NCBI GenBank assembly: GCA_904393835.1
Contig: CAJFNC010000007.1
Span: 29,192-93,191, forward strand
Source of the DNA: an uncultured Ruminococcus sp.
GTDB taxonomy: Bacteria > Bacillota > Clostridia > Oscillospirales > Acutalibacteraceae
Length of the DNA stretch: 64,000 nucleotides
Reading direction: 5' to 3'
The notes beneath the pieces were generated by a model, which saw nothing but the letters and a program-made list of their open reading frames with translations, was not told where the DNA came from and ran no database searches. Numbering within the stretch: position 1 is the first letter of the stretch; each line of letters opens with the position of its first letter. This document shows, piece by piece, positions 44,406-50,982 of this stretch. The translations under genes and the position numbers were made by a program.

Positions 44406-44812
44406 CTTATTCCCTCCGTCAGGAATAATTATAAATCAAAAGAACCGAATCGCAAGTAATTTTATAAATATTTTACAATCGTAATCAAAATTTTACAAAA
44501 GTTTTGATTTTTCGCAAAGTTGAATTATTTTTATACTGCAAATACTACAACAATGACACTTATTCGTATTATGAATTTAACAAAATATTTATCTTAATTA
44601 AGAAACAAGAATAATAAAATATCACTATTTATCTATTTGACTGCAAACCGATGAACCTTTTAACGCAATGTTGTGTGTAAGCAGACTTTTAATCTAACGT
44701 TTTAATATAATAACCAAATGCCCGGACAATCCGAAATGATTGCCCGGGCATCTTTTTCGGGGCTTAATTTGACAGCCCAATGTTTTATATTAACAAACTG
44801 ATTTAAGCCTGA
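44406..44812. other. 407-bp intergenic region with an orphan strong terminator
   Basis: No reading frame above 60 codons is seen. The region is very A+T-rich. A strong hairpin (44718-44751: ATGCCCGGACAATC with GATTGCCCGGGCAT) is followed by CTTTTTC on the plus strand, although no plus-strand gene ends here. On the minus strand its tail is weaker, but it could serve the cotJ operon, whose last stop codon is at 44813. Confidence 0.6.
44718..44757 (+). terminator. Intrinsic terminator with no upstream plus-strand gene
   Basis: A 14-bp stem with one G-T or mismatched pair is followed by a T-run on the plus strand. It may end an unannotated small RNA, or may act in reverse for cotJC. Confidence 0.65.
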
Positions 44813-45439
44813 TTATTTTTTCTTTATTTGATTGCGAAAACATTTCTTGTCAAACTCAGGATTGAAAGCATAAAAATTCTTTTCGTCGAGCTTATCAGTC
44901 AGCAAACGCAAGCTCTCGCCGAAACGCTGATAGTGAACTACTTCTCTTTCTCTCAAAAATCTGATAGCGTCTCTTACATCGTAATCGTCACAAAATCTCA
45001 GTATATTATCATAGGTTGTTCTTGCCTTTTGCTCTGCTGCAAGGTTTTCGTGCAAATCAGTGATTGCGTCACCTTTGCTCTGCAAATAAGCGGCAGTAAA
45101 CGGTGCGCCTGACGCACCTTGCGGATAAATACCTGTCGTATGGTCAACAAAGTAATCCTCAAAACCTGCTTTCTTTATTTCTTCTTCCGACAAATTCTTT
45201 GTAAGCTGATAAACTATTGCGCCAATCATTTCAAGGTGGCCGAGTTCTTCTGTACCTATATCGGTCAAAGTACCTTTAAGCTCAGGCAACGGCATTGTAA
45301 AACGCTGACTTAAATATCTAAGTGATGCGCCGAGTTCTCCGTCGGGACCGCCGTATTGGGTGATTATAATTTTGGCAAGTTTCGGGTTTGTCTGTTTTAT
45401 ATTCACGGGATACTGAAGCTTTTTTTCATACACAAACAT
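44813..45439 (-). CDS. cotJC: Spore coat protein CotJC, manganese-catalase family
   Basis: A 208-residue ferritin-fold protein. The conserved opening YEKKLQYPVNI is followed by QYGGPDGELGASLRYLSQRF and GTEELGHLEMI, which contains the dimetal-binding Glu and His residues. The AEQKARTTYDNIL helix near 140 and VVHYQRFGE near 178 carry the second half of the metal site. It is made in the mother cell and deposited in the coat, where it may detoxify peroxide. Its ATG overlaps the CotJB stop codon as TAATG, so translation is coupled. Confidence 0.93.
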   Translation of the reverse strand: MFVYEKKLQYPVNIKQTNPKLAKIIITQYGGPDGELGASLRYLSQRFTMPLPELKGTLTDIGTEELGHLEMIGAIVYQLTKNLSEEEIKKAGFEDYFVDHTTGIYPQGASGAPFTAAYLQSKGDAITDLHENLAAEQKARTTYDNILRFCDDYDVRDAIRFLREREVVHYQRFGESLRLLTDKLDEKNFYAFNPEFDKKCFRNQIKKK

Positions 45440-45693
45440 TAGTAATCCTCCTCTGTTTCCCACGGCCACGGTCCTTTAATCCAACGCCATCTGTTTGTGT
45501 CAGTCATACTTTTTTTTAGAGGACCGTATTTTTTTTCATATTCTGCTATCAGCGGCTCTGCGGCTTTAAGATATTCTCGCATTTTTTCTACCATTTTTGT
45601 ATCGCGCGGATGTGTATCCAAAAACAGCTGAATGTCTAATGCAGCAAACTGATAGGTTGAAATTTTTTTTAAAAGAATTTCACGTTCTGTCAT
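45439..45693 (-). CDS. cotJB: Spore coat protein CotJB
   Basis: An 84-residue coat protein with the family sequence order: LLKKIST near the start, LDTHPRDTKMVE in the middle, YEKKYGPL and the aromatic end WRWIKGPWPWE. The start is the ATG at 45691-45693 behind GGTGG; the longer frame would extend through most of cotJA. It overlaps cotJA by 14 bp and cotJC by one base, forming a tight three-gene unit. Confidence 0.93.
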   Translation of the reverse strand: MTEREILLKKISTYQFAALDIQLFLDTHPRDTKMVEKMREYLKAAEPLIAEYEKKYGPLKKSMTDTNRWRWIKGPWPWETEEDY

Positions 45694-45886
45694 TTTTACC
45701 ACCGCACTTACTGCCGTAAAACGGTTTATCCAGCGAGGGGAACATTGTTCCTGCGGCAAAACCCTGGGCAGAAGAATAAGTTTTTGCGTTTTCAGGTTGA
45801 AAAGGCACATAAGCCATTGCTTCAACAGGATTTTCCGGCAATTTTGAAATTCCGTACTGCTGTTTTATAATTTCTGTAATTTCCAC
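45680..45886 (-). CDS. cotJA: Spore coat-associated protein CotJA
   Basis: A 68-residue protein with the CotJA pattern: AMAYVPFQ near residues 23-30, then GFAAGTMFPSLDKPF near 42-56. It starts at GTG (45884-45886), seven bases after GGAG; an out-of-frame ATG overlaps it. It is the first gene of cotJABC. The upstream region holds a perfect 14-bp palindrome, and the operon is expected to be sporulation-controlled, but no clear sporulation promoter could be read. Confidence 0.88.
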   Translation of the reverse strand: MEITEIIKQQYGISKLPENPVEAMAYVPFQPENAKTYSSAQGFAAGTMFPSLDKPFYGSKCGGKNDRT

Positions 45887-45906
45887 ATTGATTCTCCTTT
45901 ATAATT

Positions 45907-45920
45907 TGAGTGTCCACTCA
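45907..45920. promoter_or_regulatory. 14-bp perfect palindrome upstream of cotJA
   Basis: TGAGTGTCCACTCA lies 21 bp upstream of the cotJA start codon and could be an operator or a small hairpin in the leader. Confidence 0.4.
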
Positions 45921-45949
45921 TTACAGTTTATTCACCGATGGATTTTTTG

Positions 45950-45986
45950 TTAAACAAAAACACCCTGTAAACGCTGTTACAGAGTG
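45950..45986 (-). terminator. Intrinsic terminator after the nucleotidyltransferase gene
   Basis: CACTCTGTAAC pairs with GTTTACAGGGTG, followed by TTTTTGTTT on the minus strand. Confidence 0.8.
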
Positions 45987-45998
45987 CTTAAAGTAATT

Positions 45999-47216
45999 TT
46001 AATTGAGATCATCAAAGCCAAGTGATGAAGCTATTTTTTTGTAGTAATCCACATCCTCCTGCTTGTAATTAAGCCGCAAGGTTAGCCCCCGCTTTAAATG
46101 CACATTTCGCTTTATAAAAATCCTGTTAAACCACATTAAAATCCACGCAGCAGGCAGAAAGATTTTTGATTTATTTATGTAAGGATATTGATATATTAAT
46201 TTATCCGACGGCGGAAAAATTGATTTTAATAAGTAGTTTAACTTTGAGGCATTTTTCCCCTGATTTCTGCGTTTGCTTATTTCTTTAGAAGAACTTATCA
46301 TAATAGCTTTTTCGGTAGTTCCGATAAGCCCGCTCAGAATTATAAACGTTTCAAGCTCATTTAAATCTGTCACTACGCTATCCGGTGAAAACCATTTATA
46401 CGCTGTTTTTCGAAGTTTTTCTTCAAAGGTTTTCAACTTATATACCTCAAGCATTTCATTTAAATAACAAAAATCAAATTTTGAGCTGTGGTGTAAATAA
46501 TAAAGATATATATCAAGAATCATTCTTATTCCCATACCTGCAAGTCTGAAATGATTGCTTGTGTGAATAAGCATATAAAGATAAAAATCCTCAGGTTTAA
46601 TATTACACGAATACTCATATTCTCCCCAAGGCTCTGCCGTATTAAGTATATCCTTGACATACGGATAATACAGCTCGTTTTCGTGAACTATTGATGTATG
46701 AGCTTCAACAAACATATACGGCTCTTTTTTAAAATGATATTGGTTATCGTCGTTTGATTCAAAAATATATTCCAGCTGCAATAAAGCTTTTTTTACCATA
46801 TCTATTTCTTTATAATCAATCAAAATGTCCAGGTCGCACATATATCTGTATTCGCTCTGAGGATACTCTTTTTTTAAAAAGAAACCTTTTAGAGGTACAT
46901 TTTTGATTTTGTACTCATCAAACACTTTTAATATTTTATCTATTTCATACATCTGGTTTATATCTTTGATTAAAGCCTTATTTTTATGATTTCTGAAATA
47001 TTTTAATTCGTTATCGGAAAATAACTCTTTAGGGAGCTTTAACATTGCATCAGAAAACATTGCATCCATTGAAGTTGGCGCAGAAAGTTTCAGCACCTCA
47101 AACGCAGAAACTCCCTCAGGAGGGCAAGGAATACTCTTGCCGTTAATAACAGCTGAAATTACGTCTAATAAATATATGTATGATTTTTTCTCGTGATTAC
47201 TCAATGTTGTTTTCAT
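45999..47216 (-). CDS. Nucleotidyltransferase-fold protein (NTP_transf_5 family)
   Basis: A 405-residue cytosolic protein of the family found in peptide-modification and polysaccharide loci. The core signature is LKGFFLKKEYP near 100-110, then RYMCDLDILID near 121-131 (the DxD nucleotidyltransferase metal motif). Further helical segments include FRLAGMGIRMILDI near 225. It overlaps the peptidase gene by 20 bp, as expected in an operon. Homologues occur next to PqqD-type and lasso-peptide proteins, but the substrate is unknown. The start is ATG at 47214-47216; no strong ribosome binding site is seen. Confidence 0.82.
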   Translation of the reverse strand: MKTTLSNHEKKSYIYLLDVISAVINGKSIPCPPEGVSAFEVLKLSAPTSMDAMFSDAMLKLPKELFSDNELKYFRNHKNKALIKDINQMYEIDKILKVFDEYKIKNVPLKGFFLKKEYPQSEYRYMCDLDILIDYKEIDMVKKALLQLEYIFESNDDNQYHFKKEPYMFVEAHTSIVHENELYYPYVKDILNTAEPWGEYEYSCNIKPEDFYLYMLIHTSNHFRLAGMGIRMILDIYLYYLHHSSKFDFCYLNEMLEVYKLKTFEEKLRKTAYKWFSPDSVVTDLNELETFIILSGLIGTTEKAIMISSSKEISKRRNQGKNASKLNYLLKSIFPPSDKLIYQYPYINKSKIFLPAAWILMWFNRIFIKRNVHLKRGLTLRLNYKQEDVDYYKKIASSLGFDDLN

Positions 47217-47700
47217 CAACTTTTTTGTTTCCTTTATTAAACAGATTGGAAATTTTCCTTTTGCCGAAGCTATATGTATGACGTGCAAAACGAGTATGAT
47301 AAAGCCAATTTATATAAATTTTATATTTGAATGAAGTTCGCACATAACTTTTGCCCTTGCGATAAAAGGCAGTCATAACGCCTATTATATCCTCACTCAT
47401 AATGCCGTGCTCGTAATGAAATTGATTGTCGCCGCACATTACATACCCGCCGTCAGCGTCGAAGTCAACTACGCGGTGAAGTACATAACCACCGTTTTTT
47501 CGTCTGTACAATGCAACATCAAAAAGATGGAGTCTGCCTTCGGGTTTAGACAGAACGACAACATCTTCTCCGTCACGCAAAAGCGGAAGCATGCTGGTTC
47601 CGTTGGGAGTAAAAGTAACAGTCCCTCCCGAATCGAGTTTTTCTTTAATAATTTCGATTGTATCGGCAAGTTGAACTTCTTTATTCAAATAAATCTGCAT
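47197..47700 (-). CDS. S24/S26 signal-peptidase-like protein (Ser-His type)
   Basis: A 167-residue protein of the signal peptidase fold. It has FTPNGTSMLPLL near 30-41 (catalytic Ser) and VLHRVVD near 73-79, where His replaces the Lys of classical bacterial SPase I, as in archaeal and eukaryotic enzymes. A GDNQ-type motif (MCGDNQFHY) follows near 87-95. No transmembrane helix is evident, so it may act on cytosolic substrates. The start is ambiguous: ATG at 47700 lies directly after AAAGG, while TTG at 47688 has better spacing. It overlaps the PqqD gene by 20 bp. Confidence 0.8.
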   Translation of the reverse strand: MQIYLNKEVQLADTIEIIKEKLDSGGTVTFTPNGTSMLPLLRDGEDVVVLSKPEGRLHLFDVALYRRKNGGYVLHRVVDFDADGGYVMCGDNQFHYEHGIMSEDIIGVMTAFYRKGKSYVRTSFKYKIYINWLYHTRFARHTYSFGKRKISNLFNKGNKKVDENNIE

Positions 47701-47944
47701 CCTTTGCTTTTTGTATAAATGTATCAATATCGCTGCTTGCTTTTTCAGGCGAAACCTCATATTCATCGAGCATTTTACTTAACAAATCTTCTTTTGCCGC
47801 ACCTTTTTGAAGCAGAGCAAATAAAAATGCTCCCGTTTCGTTAAGATTTATAATACCGTTAAAATCAAGCGTCAGAGAATTAACCGGTACAACCACGTAA
47901 CTGTCCGCAACTTTTCGTAAAACAAAATCATCTTTAATTTTCAT
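47681..47944 (-). CDS. PqqD-family protein (RiPP recognition element)
   Basis: An 87-residue winged-helix-like protein. It opens with IKDDFVLRKVADSYVVVPV and contains the typical NLNETGAFLFALL helix, then EVSPEKASSDIDTFIQKAKDADLFE. PqqD domains bind the leader of ribosomally made peptides and present it to modifying enzymes. Here the partners are a signal-peptidase-like protein and a nucleotidyltransferase, with no radical SAM enzyme or visible precursor. The start is ATG at 47942-47944, after AGGTG. It is the first gene of the trio and has a strong promoter. Confidence 0.88.
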   Translation of the reverse strand: MKIKDDFVLRKVADSYVVVPVNSLTLDFNGIINLNETGAFLFALLQKGAAKEDLLSKMLDEYEVSPEKASSDIDTFIQKAKDADLFE

Positions 47945-47974
47945 TTGACACCTCATATTTTATTCAGTAAAAAT

Positions 47975-48003
47975 ATTATAATATATGAGAATAAAAATTG
48001 CAA
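47975..48003 (-). promoter_or_regulatory. Predicted sigma-A promoter of the PqqD trio
   Basis: TTGCAA (47998-48003) and TATAAT (47975-47980) on the minus strand are separated by 17 bp. The leader is only about 25 nt. Confidence 0.75.
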
Positions 48004-48221
48004 GAAATATAAACTGTACAAGCTAATGTAATAAACAATGCCCATCATAATCTTATTGCCTGCAGCTACCTATATTTTGTTTTTTCAATTAATGCGTATT
48101 AATTATTTCTGTCCGTTCAAAGGTTAATTTTAATACCGAAGCATCAGCAGTTATTGAAAAACAAATGTTTTTATACATTATCGAATATTTAACGTTTAAT
48201 TTGTCACGGCGTTTAAAATTA
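48004..48221. other. Divergent intergenic region between PqqD trio and cohesin gene
   Basis: No convincing gene is seen in the region between the two promoters. A 29-codon minus-strand frame (48089-48178) and shorter plus-strand ones lack ribosome binding sites. The region is very A+T-rich. Confidence 0.5.
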
Positions 48222-48250
48222 TTGCTAATTTATATATATTAATGTATAAT
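48222..48250 (+). promoter_or_regulatory. Predicted sigma-A promoter of the cohesin gene
   Basis: TTGCTA (48222-48227) and TATAAT (48245-48250) are separated by 17 bp, 38 bp before the ATG. Confidence 0.75.
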
Positions 48251-48288
48251 AAACTTATAATTTATAACATTTGAATTGGTGAAAAGAT

Positions 48289-49074
48289 ATGAAATTCAGA
48301 AGCGCAAAGCGTTTGACAAAAATTATTTCAGCTGTATTAATATGTTTCTTTACATTTTATATGTACGGATTCACTGCGTATGCCGCAAGCAATATTGATT
48401 TTGCGTTGACTGAAAAAAGTACGGACAACAACCGACTGTTTACAATTAATATGCAGGCAAAATCTAATGAAAAAATTTCAGCGGCGTTATTTTATTTTAC
48501 ATATGACAAAGATATGTTTGAATTTCGCAGTATGAAATGCAGTGATGATGAAAGCGAGATTGAATACAATGAAACAGATGAGGGTGTTAAAGCCGTATTT
48601 CTAAATTCAGACGGCAAGCGTATCTCGGACGGCGATACGCTGTTTACATTGACATTTAAGTCTGTAAGCAGCGGTTCGTCAAGCATAGATTTTACCGTAA
48701 GCGACTGTGTTAACTCAAACACCGAATATATGAACATCGGAAAATGCACATCGGCTGATATTACGGTAAATTCAAAGTCAAACGAGGATAATTATGAAAA
48801 CGACGAAAACGATATCGAAGATAACGGCAACTCAAAATCAGACAAAAGCCGCAGTTCAAGTAAAAACAGCAGCAAAAGCAATGTCAAAGAAAGCACCGCG
48901 ACCGCGGAGATTAATGACCTTGGAGAGCTGAGTTCAATCGCTTCACCAAATTCTCAGTTGCTGATTATCGGAATTGCAATAGGCTGCGGCAGCGCTGTAA
49001 CAGCAGCAGTATTTTTTGTCGCATTAAACCATATCATTAAAAAGAAAAAAGAAAAAGATAAAAAGCAGGAGTAA
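48289..49074 (+). CDS. Membrane-anchored single-cohesin protein (candidate scaffoldin)
   Basis: A 261-residue exported protein. Residues 1-33 form a signal peptide. Residues about 35-165 have a cohesin-like beta-sandwich: ISAALFYFTYDKDMFEF corresponds to the strand with the YD motif, and RISDGDTLFTLTFKS to the GxLxxIxFxV segment. A Ser/Asn/Asp-rich linker (about 166-225) resembles scaffoldin linkers. A single transmembrane helix (about 228-250) and a KKKKEKDKK tail anchor it to the membrane. It could hold dockerin proteins such as the pullulanase at 25220-28408 on the surface. The cohesin assignment rests on pattern and context, not a profile match. Confidence 0.75.
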   Translation: MKFRSAKRLTKIISAVLICFFTFYMYGFTAYAASNIDFALTEKSTDNNRLFTINMQAKSNEKISAALFYFTYDKDMFEFRSMKCSDDESEIEYNETDEGVKAVFLNSDGKRISDGDTLFTLTFKSVSSGSSSIDFTVSDCVNSNTEYMNIGKCTSADITVNSKSNEDNYENDENDIEDNGNSKSDKSRSSSKNSSKSNVKESTATAEINDLGELSSIASPNSQLLIIGIAIGCGSAVTAAVFFVALNHIIKKKKEKDKKQE

Positions 49075-49101
49075 TATTCGCTTTTGAATATTGCTCTTTT
49101 T
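49069..49101 (+). terminator. Intrinsic terminator overlapping the stop codon of the cohesin gene
   Basis: GAGTAATATTC pairs with GAATATTGCTC (one G-T pair), followed by TTTTT. The TAA stop (49072-49074) lies inside the stem. Confidence 0.8.
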
Positions 49102-49999
49102 AACATTTGCTCCCCTGAATTATGTTGCGTTCACGCAGAGTTTTTTGAATTGCGTTGAGCACACGTTTTTTATCGGCGCTCCAAATAGGAGCAACGAGGA
49201 TTTTTTTATCACCGTCACCGGTAAGTCGGTGGATTACTACGTTTTTGGGAATATGCTCAAGGCAATCGCACAAAAGGTCGGTGTATTCGTCGAGCGTAAG
49301 CGTTTTAAAAAGCCCTTTATTATAGTCATCAAGCAAATCTGTGTGTTTTAACACGTGCAAAAGCTGAAGCTTTATTCCGTTACTTTTTTGAGACGCATAT
49401 GAAACGGTTTGAAGCATCATTTGTCTGCTTTCAAACGGCAACCCGAGAATTACGTGAGTTATAACATTTACACCGATTTTATGCAGGTTTTCAACAGCAG
49501 TATCATAAACATCAAGTGTATATCCTCTGCGTATATATTCCGCTGTAGAATTATGAATTGTCTGCAAACCGAGTTCAACCCAAACGGGCTTAACGTTGTT
49601 TATCTCATTCAAAAGAGAGATAACGTCGTCAGCAAGGCAATCGGGTCGGGTTGCGATTGATAATGCTGCAATATCGTCTCCTGCAATCGCTTCAAAAAAT
49701 ATTTTACGCAGATAATCAACATCAGCATAAGTATTTGTAAACGGCTGGAAATACGCAATAAATTTTCGGCAGTCAGATTTTGAACTTATTCGCTGTTTTG
49801 CCTGCTGTATCTGTTGCCTTATACCAAGCTTTGCGTCTGACGAAAATTCCCCGGAACCGCCTGCACTGCAAAAAATACAACCTCGTGTATCAATTTTTCC
49901 GTCACGGTTGGGGCAGGTCATATTTCCGTTTAATGAGAGTTTATAAACCTTTTCACCAAAGGTGTTTTTTAAATATTCGTTTAATGAATAATAATACAT
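49100..49999 (-). CDS. TIGR01212-family radical SAM protein
   Basis: A 299-residue radical SAM enzyme. The cluster motif is MTCPNRDGKIDTRGCIFCS (three Cys, near 28-45), slightly longer than the usual CxxxCxxC, as typical for this family. It also has DVDYLRKIFFEAI and SIATRPDCL near 105-140 and LGLQTIHNSTAEYIRRGY near 150-167. The substrate is unknown. The ATG follows a GATAGG sequence. It stands alone between the cohesin gene and the radical-SAM-associated pair upstream. Confidence 0.9.
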   Translation of the reverse strand: MYYYSLNEYLKNTFGEKVYKLSLNGNMTCPNRDGKIDTRGCIFCSAGGSGEFSSDAKLGIRQQIQQAKQRISSKSDCRKFIAYFQPFTNTYADVDYLRKIFFEAIAGDDIAALSIATRPDCLADDVISLLNEINNVKPVWVELGLQTIHNSTAEYIRRGYTLDVYDTAVENLHKIGVNVITHVILGLPFESRQMMLQTVSYASQKSNGIKLQLLHVLKHTDLLDDYNKGLFKTLTLDEYTDLLCDCLEHIPKNVVIHRLTGDGDKKILVAPIWSADKKRVLNAIQKTLRERNIIQGSKC

Positions 50000-50021
50000 C
50001 CTATCACCTTATCATATAACA

Positions 50022-50048
50022 AATAAAGACCGACTTGTGTCGGCCTTT
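50022..50048 (-). terminator. Hairpin terminator
   Basis: AAAGGCCGAC pairs with GTCGGTCTTT around ACAA, followed by ATTTGTT on the minus strand. It lies between the rSAM-associated gene and the TIGR01212 gene. Confidence 0.55.
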
Positions 50049-50085
50049 AGTTTTGTCATAACGACAAATAATAAGAGGAAAATCT

Positions 50086-50151
50086 ATGAAAAAACTTATT
50101 AACTGTTTTAAACACATTTATCTTTGCTGTGATTATATAATAAAGTACTAA
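50086..50151 (+). CDS. Possible 21-residue peptide gene
   Basis: ATG at 50086 follows AAGAGG with a 7-nt gap. The predicted peptide is basic then aromatic, with three cysteines (MKKLINCFKHIYLCCDYIIKY is its whole length, 21 residues, with Cys at 7, 14 and 15). No promoter or homology is evident, so it may be chance. Confidence 0.25.
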   Translation: MKKLINCFKHIYLCCDYIIKY

Positions 50152-50322
50152 TGTGACAGCTTTATGACAAATAAGATAAAATATCGTGAAATATTATCGA
50201 AAATACTCTTTTAATATTCACAAAAACAAAAATAGATTATATTCTCCTCTTAAAATGCCGCGTTAAATCAATTTTAATTAAAATAACTGTGAACGCATTT
50301 AAAATAGATGTAAACTCGCTGC

Positions 50323-50982
50323 TTATCTGAATAATTCCATATCAGAATTATACAAATCATTTCTTGTGATTTCAGCATTGCACACAATATTACAGTATTT
50401 TTCGAGTGCGGTTATTAAAAGATTGGGATTTATATTATCAGAACTGCCTGCCGAAAGAATTACGTGAAGTGACACAAAATCAAATTTTTCTTCTATCTCA
50501 AAGCTTTTGATTCCCGGCTTTATATCAACTGTTCGCATCCCTTTCTTACTTTTCTTTTCAAGCTCAATTGTATCCCTTGACAAAAGCTCCTTTAACGCCG
50601 AAACAATTCGGGTAGTGTTTGCCGTGTCAGAAGTAAGCCTTATTGTAAAATCAGCAAAAGCGATTTTGCCGGCTTTCATAACAGGTTCGGTAACGTTAAA
50701 CACCCTAATTCCCTTTGGAAGGCACTTGTTAAGCTTTATTATAATTTCTTCGAAAGAATAATTATCATCCTCGAGCTTTACATCCATACATTCGTTTTCG
50801 CCTCTGAACCCAAGGGACAACGGCAGCGGAAATGTTGCGAACGGATGACGATTAAAGCCCTCTGTGTACCAGATAGGAATTTTGCTTTTATGAAGCGCAC
50901 GCAGCATACAGCGGTTTAAATCAAGATGTGAAATATAACGGCACTCGCGGTCCTTTTTAAACCAAATTCTTACGTTTTTCAA
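50323..50982 (-). CDS. Radical-SAM-associated protein (TIGR03936/DUF2344)
   Basis: A 219-residue protein with the DUF2344 opening WFKKDRECRYISHLDLNRCMLRALHKSKIP, then PLSLGFRGENE near 54-64. The family is encoded next to the TIGR03960 radical SAM protein and sometimes fused to it. The preferred start is TTG at 50982, nine bases after GGGGAGG, instead of GTG at 50991, which abuts the ribosome binding site. It overlaps the upstream gene by about 25 bp. Role unknown. Confidence 0.85.
   Translation of the reverse strand: MKNVRIWFKKDRECRYISHLDLNRCMLRALHKSKIPIWYTEGFNRHPFATFPLPLSLGFRGENECMDVKLEDDNYSFEEIIIKLNKCLPKGIRVFNVTEPVMKAGKIAFADFTIRLTSDTANTTRIVSALKELLSRDTIELEKKSKKGMRTVDIKPGIKSFEIEEKFDFVSLHVILSAGSSDNINPNLLITALEKYCNIVCNAEITRNDLYNSDMELFR

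Larger units (their letters stand above)
50000..50322. other. 323-bp intergenic region
   Basis: Contains a terminator at 50022-50048, a 21-codon plus-strand frame with a ribosome binding site at 50086-50151 and otherwise A+T-rich sequence. Nothing else could be recognised. Confidence 0.5.

Noticed and set aside
48089..48178. 29-codon minus-strand frame upstream of the PqqD gene, considered as a precursor peptide
   Set aside because: It has no ribosome binding site, lies upstream of the PqqD promoter, and shows no leader-like or repeat pattern.
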